Positions 54,737 to 64,000 of a stretch of 64,000 bases of DNA are shown piece by piece. The first letter of the stretch is position 1. Each line of letters begins with the position of its first letter. Source of the stretch: Rhizophagus irregularis (Eukaryota > Glomeromycota > Glomeromycetes > Glomerales > Glomeraceae); NCBI RefSeq assembly GCF_026210795.1, contig NC_089453.1:1242501-1306500 (forward strand), written 5' to 3'. A model generated the notes under the pieces. The model was not told the DNA's origin. It was given only the letters and a program-made list of their open reading frames with translations, and did no database searches. Made by a program: the position numbers and the translations under genes.

Positions 54737-56985
54737 AAGTATTCGGCACTTTTTTTCCGTAAAAAATCGAAAAAAGTCCATCATATGAAACTTTTTTATA
54801 CATCTATAGCTTGAAATTTTGTTTTTTAAATTTTACACAAAATTAAAATAAATTTTTTTACTTATATGTAAAATTCAAATTTTACTTTATAATCATTCTT
54901 GAGTTCCTAAACAAAAATAACAAATTAATTTTTGCGTGGGCATTATATATTGTTAATTTTAAGAATAAAACATACCCCTCATAAATTTTATAATCAGAAA
55001 GACTAAATATATATATTTAAATTTTCATAAAATTTCATTTTGATTTTTATTATAATCAATAAAGCAAAGGCACGTAAGATTGATAGTGCCGAATCTAAAA
55101 TGAAGAAACATCTTGAGGTCTCATTTTCAGTTATTTTGATTTTGGGAAAACTGTATATACAGTAAGAGCCTGTTAAGAATCGGGACCAATCAGATTTTTG
55201 ATTCTTAACAGGTTCTTTTTTTTATCATTAAATATCAGTATTCTGATAGGCCTATAAATTTTACCCTATGAAATACTGATAATTTTTAAGAGATATCGGG
55301 TTCAAATTTGTAAAAAGTTGGTTTCCCGATCATTAATTGGTAAATCTCCAGTTTATCAATTAATTATTGCCAAATCGCCAGTAAATCACACATACATGCA
55401 TTTTTTATTTCTAAAAAAAATTTTTTTTTCCAGAGTACGCAAATAATTCCAAAGTCCGAACACTATCGGTTTTGACTTCTTTATTTAATAACATTCTGGT
55501 AGTAGGTTTTTAATTAGAAGGTTTTGTACACCAAATTTTAAGTGCTGTTTACTAGTTAAATGTACATCCTGTTATATGCATATGATTACGCAAGTTTTTT
55601 CGTAAATTAAAATGATACGTTATGAATTTTTATTACTATTTTACATATTTTTCAATACAAATGTAGTTTAACCCAATATATTATGTTGTTTATTGCCATT
55701 AAATAGTGCATATAAATATTATATACTATTAAAAAGGCCGAAGATAGTATCATGTATAAACCGCAGTATTGCCGTTCACATGATTTCATGATTTTTATAC
55801 CGATCATTTCTAAAAAAAATATGATTAATTAATATCTGGTATACCGATCAACTTTCACAACTGATAGTTGACTAGTTGACTAGCCAAATTTAAACATATT
55901 AATAAGTTTAATGTCAAAACTTTATTCGCATGTCACAAATTAATTATTTATTGGGAAATAATCCGATGAAACACCCCAGTCAAATGATTGACATAGTTTC
56001 TAAGCTAAGTGGGCGTGCACTACATCCTAGCTTATAAACTGCCCATGGGCCAGATTAGCCCACGAGATCTGATTGGTCCAAACAACTTACCAATATTTAA
56101 TTACAAAAAAATCAATTCTAGAACTTTTGACTAGATATTCACTAATAAACTCATCGTTAAGGATTGCATTAATGAACTTTTTGTACCACCTTGTAACTAT
56201 AAAAAAGGCAAAAATTTTCAAGGTTACACATTAATTTGGCCAGAATTAAGTTAATTTCGCCCAATGAAATTTGGCCAGCATTATGAATGTAAATATTTTA
56301 ACTAATCATTCAGTAATCATAAATAAATAAATTATAGCTTGTTGGCTTTATCTCATCAAAATATGCTAAATGATAGTAATTTCATATTTCTATTATTAAT
56401 AAATAAAAAGTTATTAGCATTCAGTTTATAAATATTTAAAAATATAAAAAATTATTTCAAGAAAATGTTAATATCTTATTATTTATTTATTAATCCTAAA
56501 GGTATAAAACTGCTACCATTTAAAATATCTCTTTAACAAGCTATATTTTATCTTTCTATCTACTGTAATTACTTGATTTCAAGTTAAAGCAGTTTAGCTT
56601 TTAACAATTTATTAATGTATTTAATCAGATAATAGTAGACATTTGTTTTTTTTTTAAAATCAGATATACTAGATATTGTTTTATTATTAATTTAATATAT
56701 AAAAGGTATATGAACATTGTGTTTTACAAATATTATATAAAAATTTTGTAAAGAAAATTACAAAAATTTATAATTGATATAATTAATTAATAATTTAATT
56801 TATTATTCTAATTGTTATAAAATAATACATTACATATTATTTATGAAAGTTTACTTTAACATAATGTATATATATTATATTAAGAATATATAAAAAAAAA
56901 ATGTATAAATTGTTTAATTATCCAATTCATTATATACTATCTTTGTAGCTAATGTTATATAAAATACTATTTATTTAATGCTATT
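54737..56985. other. Gene-free DNA with one strong hairpin
   Basis: A hairpin AAGAGCCTGTTAAGAATC ... GATTCTTAACAGGTTCTT lies at about 55166-55216 (18-bp stem, one mismatch). At 56230-56290 the GGCCAGAATTA/GGCCAGCATTA words recur. The remainder is AT-rich with nothing recognised. Confidence 0.5.
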
Positions 56986-57752
56986 TGGCATTTAAAAAAT
57001 TGGTTTATTGAAAAAATATTGACTTTTTGGCTTTTTTTATTTTTTTACTATTAGATGCCAATTATTTAAAAATTGTCAGAAAATTGGATCCTTCAATTAT
57101 TAGTAAATTAAATATATATAGAAGTTACATAAACATATTGATATTTAATGTAATTTGGTATTTAAAATTATTTTATTAGTAAAATATTAATTTTTTCATT
57201 TTTCTACTTTTTTTTTATTAGACGCAAATTATTTTAAAAATTGTCAAAAAATTAGATTTTTTAATTATTAGTATATTACATATGCAAAAAAAGAAGTTAT
57301 AAAATATACCTATTTAATGCAATTTAGCAATTAAAAAATTATTTTATTAATAGACTATTGATTTTATTTTAGTTTTATTTTTTTTCTTAATTAGGTATAA
57401 TTTATTTTAAAAAATATTAGAAGATTAAATGATTTGATTCTTTTAATTATTAGTATATTATATATTTACAGATATACCTATTTAATAGAATTTAATATTT
57501 AAAATTATTTTTATTAATATAAAACTTAATTTTTATTTTGTTTTTATTTACACTATTTGTTTATTTATTTTTTTTATTGGACACAAATTATTTTAAATAT
57601 TGTTGAAAATTGGATCAACAAAATCATTTATTAAAAAAATTTTGGATTTGTAAAATATATTGATAAATATTTACTGCAATATTTGCAAATCCAAATTTTT
57701 TAATAAATGATTTTATTGATCCAATTTCTAACAATATTTAAAATAATTTGTA
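56986..57752. repeat. Four tandem ~166-186 bp units ending in a hairpin
   Basis: Units marked by TTAGAYGCMAATTATTT at about 57053, 57219, 57391 and 57577. The last unit is followed by its own inverse (ATTGGATCAACAAAATCATT ... inverted to 57752), giving a hairpin of about 165 bp. Confidence 0.65.
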
Positions 57753-57755
57753 TTT

Positions 57756-58278
57756 ACATCAGGAAATTTGTTTAGGCGTAATTTAGTGTAATATTTCGAA
57801 GGTGGTGTAAAATTTCGAAATATTACACTAAAAACGTAATATTACAAAGTTTACGCTCTTAAATTTGAATAATTATAGTAATTTAAGAATATCTCGCTAT
57901 CTACTGATCCAATCAAGACGATCTATAGCTCATTGGAATCAGCTCATCAAGACGGATCGAATGGTAGTAAAATCGCATTTCTACAGTTGATAGAACGCTC
58001 TATAGTATGCAGTAAAGTTTTAAATTAATAGAAAATCATCTATCGAACGTAAAGATACGATTTTACTACCATTCGATTCGTCTTGATGAGCTCATTCCAA
58101 TGAGCTATAGATCGTCTTGATTGGATCAGTAGATAGCGAGATATTCTTAAATTACTATAATTATTCAAATTTAAGAGCGTAAACTTTTGTAATATTACGT
58201 TTTTAGTGTAATATTTCGAAATTTTACACCACCTTCGAAATATTACACTAAATTACGCCTAAACAAATTTCCTGATGT
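57756..58278. mobile_element. 523-bp near-perfect palindrome
   Basis: Ends ACATCAGGAAATTTGTTTAG and CTAAACAAATTTCCTGATGT. The arms stay nearly identical for over 200 bp and include TTTCGAAATATTACACTAA, ATATCTCGCTATCTACTGAT and GACGGATCGAATGGTAGTAA. No clear duplication, perhaps TA. Such arm identity implies a young element or active homogenisation. Confidence 0.85.
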
Positions 58279-58356
58279 AATAAAAAAAATAAAAAAAATA
58301 AATAAATCTATACTATATAATAATTGTTTTTGTGTATAACCGTAACGTTTAGACTA

Positions 58357-59000
58357 TACTGGTTGAAATCAAAACTTTCGACTGTTAAGAGCTTTCAGCA
58401 TAATTTTTGCTAATTGGTCATGTGATTCGTCACATTTTTTGACCAACGGCAAAAATCAGTAAAATCAATCAAAATCGATTGATACTGATTGTTAAACGAA
58501 AACTCGTTCAGTCTTTTGGTGAAAAATCGATTTATACCGATTGTTATATGCACTGGTCGAAATCATTTATTTCGTCAATAAAACCTTTCGGCAATAATTT
58601 GGCAAATCGATCACATGATTCGTCACACATTCGGTTAATTACAAAAATCAGAAAAAATTCGGCATAAATCAACTGGTCGATTTTTTATTAACAACACGAT
58701 CGACTTGGAATATTCGGCCTTAATACAAATCACTGGTCAAAATCAAAACTTTCGACCGTTAAGAGCTTTCGGCATAATTTTTGCCGATTGGTCATGTGAT
58801 TCATCCCATTTTTTGACCAATGGCAAAAATCGGTAAAATCAATTACAAATCGACTGATACTGATTGTTAAACGAAAACTCGTTCAGTCTTTTGGTGAAAA
58901 ATCGACTTATACCGATTGTTATATGAAAACTTGTTCCTTTAAGGTTGTTCAGTAAATTTTGCCGATTGGTCACATAAATCGACACAATTTTGCCAAATAG
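58357..59000. repeat. CACTA-type subterminal duplication
   Basis: A block with ACTGGTYRAAATCAAAACTT, GTTAAGAGCTTTC and CTCGTTCAGTCTTTTGGTGA occurs at about 58357-58545 and 58733-58923 in the same orientation, with CACTGGTCGA also at 58551. It lies just 3' of the decayed Tnp2 gene and probably is its subterminal region. Confidence 0.6.
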
Positions 59001-59251
59001 TAAAAAACATTATTTTTTAATTCGAATTTTATACTTTGTTTACATTGTTTATATTCAGTGCATAATCATTAACGAAAATTTTTATTGTAAAATAAATTTC
59101 GACTTGTTTTTCGTCAAGTAATTATAATAAAAATACTACAAAAGAATCTTTTCGTAAAATGAAATTTCATCTAATAAACATGTCTCTCGTCAAGTAATTA
59201 TAAAAATTAAAAAAATAAAAAAAATAATTTGGCCGATTTTTACCAAAACAC

Positions 59252-61564
59252 TTAATTATTAACAAATTTGGAGTTTGCGATTAATTGGATTAATCGCAAA
59301 TATTCAATAGCATTATTTCGAGTAGAATTCGATATTTTGATGGTATAAATCGACAAAGGATATTATGTACAGGAATAATACAATCGCAGCTTTCATCATA
59401 AAATTCAGATTTCCACAACTCGATGTTACAGCTCTCATCTTCATCATCAATATGAAAATAATATCAACTTTCACTCGTACTAGCTGGTCGATACCAATGA
59501 ATATATGCCAAATTATGTTCCATTTGTCCATTTGGCAAGTCGACTGTATGTTTGAAGAAGTATTGAATTTGTCCAGGATAACTGTCGACTTCCCCATTAC
59601 TAATTATAAATTTGGCTAGGACACACGAGCTTTTTGTATGTCGAACTGATATTGCGAAGCCAAATACTTCAGAACTAATTCGGCATCTTCCAAATTGATT
59701 TATCTTTACTCGAATTGTTATAGAATCTTGGATAATTTCATCTGCTGGTTTGCGAAACTGGTACATTTCAATATAAGAAGCATTATAAAAAGCAACCATC
59801 AGTTCGAGCATTGATTCAGTCATTATTGCTTCGGAACTAGGCTTCAGCATTTCTCCAGAAAATGGCTCGCATCCAGTAATGGTCGATTCCTGTATGTTTT
59901 TAACATTTAGCCAAAACCGCTCTAGTTTATCTGAAGAAAATTGGTCTGCAGCCGATATTGATGAACCAGTTGTGGGCCGATCTTCAAGCAATTCTAAGCC
60001 TTTCGTTTGAATGTCAGAACTAATGATATCTCCAATTCAATTATCATTCATTATCTGACGCATTGTTTCCAGTTCAATTTGTCTATTATTTATTGGCAAC
60101 AAGCCTTAAAAATTATTAAAAATAAGACTAACAATGTAAACATTTGAATAAAGTAAAAAAAGTAAAAAAAAGAATATCTTACCGAGTATTTCATTCATAC
60201 GCTCAAATGAAAAATACCAAAATGCATACAATGGACCAAAATCATTCGAACAATCACACAAATTGAGCGAAAGGTGAAGATTAGGCGTAATTTTTACTCT
60301 TCCATAATGTACTTCAATAAGCTTAATTATTTTAATTGGCCTCTCATGAGCTTCTTCTATTAATTCAATTTCTAAAATTCGGCTTACTAAAATAGAACAA
60401 ACTCTACCGAAATGTGTCAAGATTTTTTGATCTTTTGACGGTAAATGTTCCCACAATGAGGTAGTTGCATAGATCATAAAGAAAATTCATCACTGATCAG
60501 CTGTATAGTTTGAAAACCCTTCTCCGCGCTCAATATTCTCGGAAATTCATCCCAAATCAGCCAGTATTTTGAATTGATTCATTTTTTCTTGAATCTTCTT
60601 TAGATCGTTCGGGGTTAAAACACTCTCGTCGATCCAAATCCTCTTCATTATCCACCTTGCAATTCCTAAGAATAAGCAGTGCATTGGATCTACAATAATA
60701 AAACGAATTGGGTCAAAGTACGGCAATTGAAGTAACTCTGACCACTTAACCCCTTTTTCACTAATGAAATTCTTTTTTGAATTGGTGGAATTGCAACTTT
60801 GCCATGCAAGAGCATTCTGACAATGTTCGGTCAAATCACGAGTAATGAACCAATTCTTCATATCCTCCATACCTGCAAAATTATGTTGGTGGTCTTCATA
60901 ATTTGCTCGTTTCATACACCGATGGTAAGAAACTAAAGCTGAAATATGCCCGCATATTTTTTGAGCAGCAGGGATATCGCACAAAATTAGTACTAAAGCC
61001 ACACGAATATTTTTCCCGTTTTGGCACTCAAATGTTCGATTTAAAGTTATTCCACTCCATAGTAACTCTAATTCATTGACAATAAGCGCAATATAATGAT
61101 TAATCTTGTGCAAGCTTACTTCGTTCAGTACTGGTAGTAGACCGAGAATCAGCAAATTTTCACACTTGAACTGAATGTCACGGGGTAAATTACAGATAGC
61201 CGCGTAAATTACCCTGATACTATAAAATGTACCATCGTAGGGCTGGAACCAATCAAGGTTTATCATAGTCCTAGATGTAAATCAGCTACTTCTGGTCAGA
61301 AAAATTTGGCTGAATTTTCATCATCAGTTTCTCTTAATGTTTTCCAGATTTGACCGTCATATATATCGGTCAGTATGTTATCGAATTGTCGATGATTTGA
61401 CCAATGTCGAAGTAACCGTTCAAAGTGAGGTCGACGATATAGAGTTTCCAATTGTTAATAAATCGGTACAAATGGATATATTAATTCTGGCTTTTTAATC
61501 TCCAAGACCATTTGACACGATTTCATCCTTCGAGACGCAGAATTTGGAAATTTGACGTGACTGC
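59252..61564 (-). pseudogene. Tnp2-type (CACTA) transposase, decayed, 5' truncated
   Basis: Minus-strand order: VKFPNSASRRMKSC (61555), RPHFERLLRHW, ILTDIYDGQIWKTL, YAAICNLPRDIQFKCENLLI, ALVLILCDIPAAQKICGHIS, RFIIVDPMHCLFLGIARWIM, MRQIM and ERFWLNVKNIQESTITGCEP segments, then FYDESCDCIIPVHNILCRFI and the terminal frame ending at TAA 59254-59252. A 78-bp GT-AG intron lies at 60182-60105. Stops and shifts break it at least six times (for example near 61455, 61300, 60535, 60485, 59465 and 59315); several stops fit Arg or Trp codons changed by a transition. The N-terminal Cys-rich part is cut off by the CACTGGTCGAATGA terminus at 61565. It overlaps the copy at 1-1107 only in the FPDHP/VKFPNS to RKWADR/RHWSNH region. 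Confidence 0.9.
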
Positions 61565-62689
61565 CACTGGTCGAATGATGGCATATCGGTATTATGGCAT
61601 ATCGGTCAGATATCATAAACCTGATATGCCATGATAGCTCGTATTAAAATCATATACATATCATTAACCCGATATGATAATGATTTTTTACTGATATAAA
61701 CCATTATTTCCAAAAAAACGTCATAAAGGTATCAGTAAACCTATCAGTAACCTGATAGGTTATTGATATTTATATGATATTTAACTAACATTATAAATAA
61801 AGTATCAGTAAAAAATCAGTATTTCATATGTAGATCATTTTACAATGCTGCGGATTTAATAATGATACAATATCATGTAATTAAACTATTTAAACTATAA
61901 ATAAACAATCATTGTTTGTTTTTTTAAGTATACCGGTCTTTTTCTTTCTTTTTTTACAAAAGTTTAACGAACATAAGATACGAAATAAAATGTATATTTG
62001 TACATTTTATAGCTTCTAGACTGCCATTTCAGACTGGTAAGCTTAGAAAAAAAGATTTTTAAATAGAAGGAGTATAGGAATATAATAACCTTCTATTATA
62101 TTTTTTTTAGCTTCCAAGTTCTGACTTCTTTAGACCGCTGAACGGACTGTTAAGCTTCAGAAAAAAAGCTTTTCAAATAGGTGTAATTCTAATAATTTGG
62201 GTATTTTATATTTAAGATAATTTTAAATAAAAAAAATTATTATTTTAGGATGCCGTTGCTTGCCGAAACTGCTGAAACTGCACAGTATATCATATGATAT
62301 TATGATATACATATAGTTTCAGCATTTCTTTATTCAGTTAAGCTCTGATCAGTTTTTTAACTAATCATTGATAATCTGCAAACATGCTTTTTTTCATTAA
62401 ATAAAAAAATTTTTGACTTTTAGGTTACCGTCATCCATATTTTTTCAAACTGGATAACGAATATCCAAATCGTAAATATTATTAATAATTTTTTTTATTC
62501 TCTATATTATTAATCAAAAAGATGATTATAAATCAAAAATATAGATAATATTTAAACAATACAATATAAAGTAATAATAATAAAAGGCCGAAATATAGAA
62601 TTTTGCTCATAATACCTGGTACCGAAGAAGTCACAAATTTGTATTTCATTTAATAAAGATAATTTTACAATAGATAATTATAGAAATGT

Positions 62690-64000
62690 TGTCTCCTAGG
62701 AACTTGGAAGAACCCGGTAAAGTATATGGGAAGGGTAGGCATTTAATTATATTAAAGAAACGTATTAACGTTTCTTTTTTTCATTTTTTTAGGTTACCAG
62801 TCTCCTAGAAACTTGAAAGAAACCGGTAAAGTATATGGGGAAGGGTAGGCATTTAACTGTATTAAAGAAACGTACTAATGTTTCTTTTTTTTTTTGTTTT
62901 TAGGTAATATAGATGTATTTATAGCTTACAGGTAAGATCAGATAATCAATTTTAACAATTTTAACAAAAAAATTATTCATTATTTTAGGACGTCGGACGC
63001 TGAAAAATTTATTTCATGGAATGCTCGTTGGATGGTCAAGATATCAAACTATCGGAACCAGTGATCATTGTATATAATAACGAGAATATGGAAAATATGG
63101 TTAGGAAAGATCTCAACCTCTTAGACGAACTGGACTTATACAAGAGGTGAGTTAAGTGGGTGTGATGTGTTAAATAAGAAACTTTTCTAACGTTTCTTTT
63201 TTCTTTTGTAGGAATGCCAGAAGCCAGACTTTGGGCGAAAGGTAAATGGGAAGGGCAGTTTTATCTTTTTTTAAAGTTTTTTCTTTTAATTTTTTAGAAA
63301 TACGACTAATGTTTCTTTCTTTTATAGGGAACGCTGGACGAAGTTACAAATCGACTACCAAAACTAGTTTTCAGCATCTCATTAACGGCTGGGTTACGTT
63401 TCAGGTTAGTTATTGGATTATTATTAACTGCGATTTCAGTTAAACAAACTGATTTATTAATGATCCAACAATCTATTTTTTTTTTTTTCAAAAAAAACTT
63501 TTATTTTTAAATCGAAAGTCGGAGTTCAGAAGGTAAAAATGGAAATTACATAATATATTATAAAATATATTTTTCTGTTATTTACTAATACTTTTTGCTT
63601 TTAGAAACGAAATTCATACATGCGGTCCGTTGTGGACTTGTGGTATTACGAGAACAACAGGAATGAACTCTTTTAGCAGATTCTCTTCACAGTAGGTCCT
63701 TCGGGTGTATTAATGGCGTTATTAAACTATATTAATGCCTTTTTTTATTTTTTAGGTTCCTGGAACAACTTTTCACAGTAAGTTTTTTTGGATGGACATT
63801 AATGGCGGCATTATTAAACTTTGTTAACCTTTTTTTTTATTCTTTAGTTTTCTAGACGATTCTAAACAATTTTTTGTGGTAAGTTTCTTTGGGTGAGCAT
63901 TATTGGTATTAATAGCAATACTAATGCTATTTATTTCTTCTTTTTTTTTAGGTTTCTAGACGATTCTTGGACAATTCGTATGGATGTTGATGGCGACACT
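62690..64000 (+). repeat. Exon-intron chain at the right edge
   Basis: Segments flanked by TTTTTAG and GTAAGT/GTAAAG/GTGAGT at about 62794, 62905, 62991, 63212, 63328, 63605, 63755, 63848 and 63953. Branch hairpins: AAAGAAACGTACTAATGTTTCTTT type before the T-tract. Near-duplicate leaders CTCCTAGRAACTTGRAAGAA occur at 62693 and 62802. Repeated TTTCTAGACGATTCT occurs at about 63849 and 63952. The unit architecture is the same as in arrays L and R. Confidence 0.75.
63016..63367 (+). CDS. Candidate 66-aa three-exon gene inside the exon chain
   Basis: ATG 63016; exons 63016-63146, 63212-63241 and 63328-63367, joined in phase 2 both times at AG-G, giving an uninterrupted charged protein (MECSLDGQDIKLSEPVIIVY ... 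KRNARSQTLGERERWTKLQI) ending at TAG. Introns are 65 and 86 bp with GTGAGT/GTAAAT donors and TGTAG/TATAG acceptors. No known domain, no signal peptide. Additional 5' exons are possible. The evidence for coding is phase agreement plus amino-acid composition only. Confidence 0.4.

Larger units (their letters stand above)
61565..64000. mobile_element. CACTA-type element, left end, with a chain of short exons
   Basis: Begins CACTGGTCGAATGATGG, inserted in the Tnp2 pseudogene. Subterminal DNA (61580-61830) repeats GATATGCC, ATATCGGT and CCTATCAGTAACCTGATAGG in both orientations. From about 62030 exon-like segments separated by canonical introns follow to the window edge. The right end is outside. 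Confidence 0.65.

Noticed and set aside
1-64000. tRNA, rRNA or bacterial features such as operons and Shine-Dalgarno sites
   Set aside because: No T-loop plus acceptor pairing found by eye, and all genes have spliceosomal introns; the window is eukaryotic.

Overview
The window looks like AT-rich, transposon-saturated nuclear DNA from a filamentous fungus, most probably an arbuscular mycorrhizal fungus (Glomeromycotina, Rhizophagus-like). The reasons are short GT-AG introns of about 60-95 bp, FAR1-type MULE transposases with SWIM and CCHC fingers, a Tnp2-type CACTA transposase, a BED-finger hAT transposase and a large DDE-like family whose segments I recognise from Rhizophagus. One intact small secreted cysteine-rich protein gene is present. 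Species assignment is inference. I see no tRNA, rRNA or CRISPR array.

Layout. 1-3899: right part of a CACTA-type element carrying the N-terminal half of a Tnp2 transposase (minus) and a divergent five-exon gene (plus); its terminus cuts a MULE gene (3900-4964). 5150-6648: AT-rich repeats. 6649-13666: an old decayed MULE (9-bp target duplication) with a younger, nearly intact MULE of the same family inserted just inside its left end (6731-10093, own 9-bp duplication) and a small hAT-type MITE in its SWIM finger. 15678-19810: a third MULE pseudogene split by a 1.6-kb element that carries about 24 tandem hairpins. 22097-29271: MITEs and 1.2-kb foldback elements, in one place nested three deep, the last one disrupting an unrecognised gene. 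30315-41988: one large disrupted DDE-like gene on the minus strand, hit by two opposite CACTA elements, a MITE and a complete hAT element. 44037-52271: two copies of one large element, one inside the other, each with an array of tiny exons, plus further MITEs. 54405-54736: the secreted protein gene. 56990-58278: tandem and palindromic repeats. 59252-61564: a second, decayed Tnp2 gene, cut by the left end of another CACTA-type element (61565 onwards) that also carries a chain of short exons.

How it fits together. Nearly every block is a mobile element or a gene broken by one, and the target duplications allow the order of insertion to be read. Most nonsense codons in the broken genes are compatible with C-to-T change (CAA, CAG or CGA to stop, TGG to stop), as expected if methylated or otherwise targeted cytosines decay.

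The most unusual signal is a recurring cargo: tandem arrays of 30-60 nt exon-like units separated by about 90 nt introns. In the 30.5-36 kb elements the 5' splice site sits in a perfect 14-bp hairpin and the branch-site core CTAA forms the loop of a 9-bp hairpin. Five such arrays occur here, in elements of at least two TIR types.
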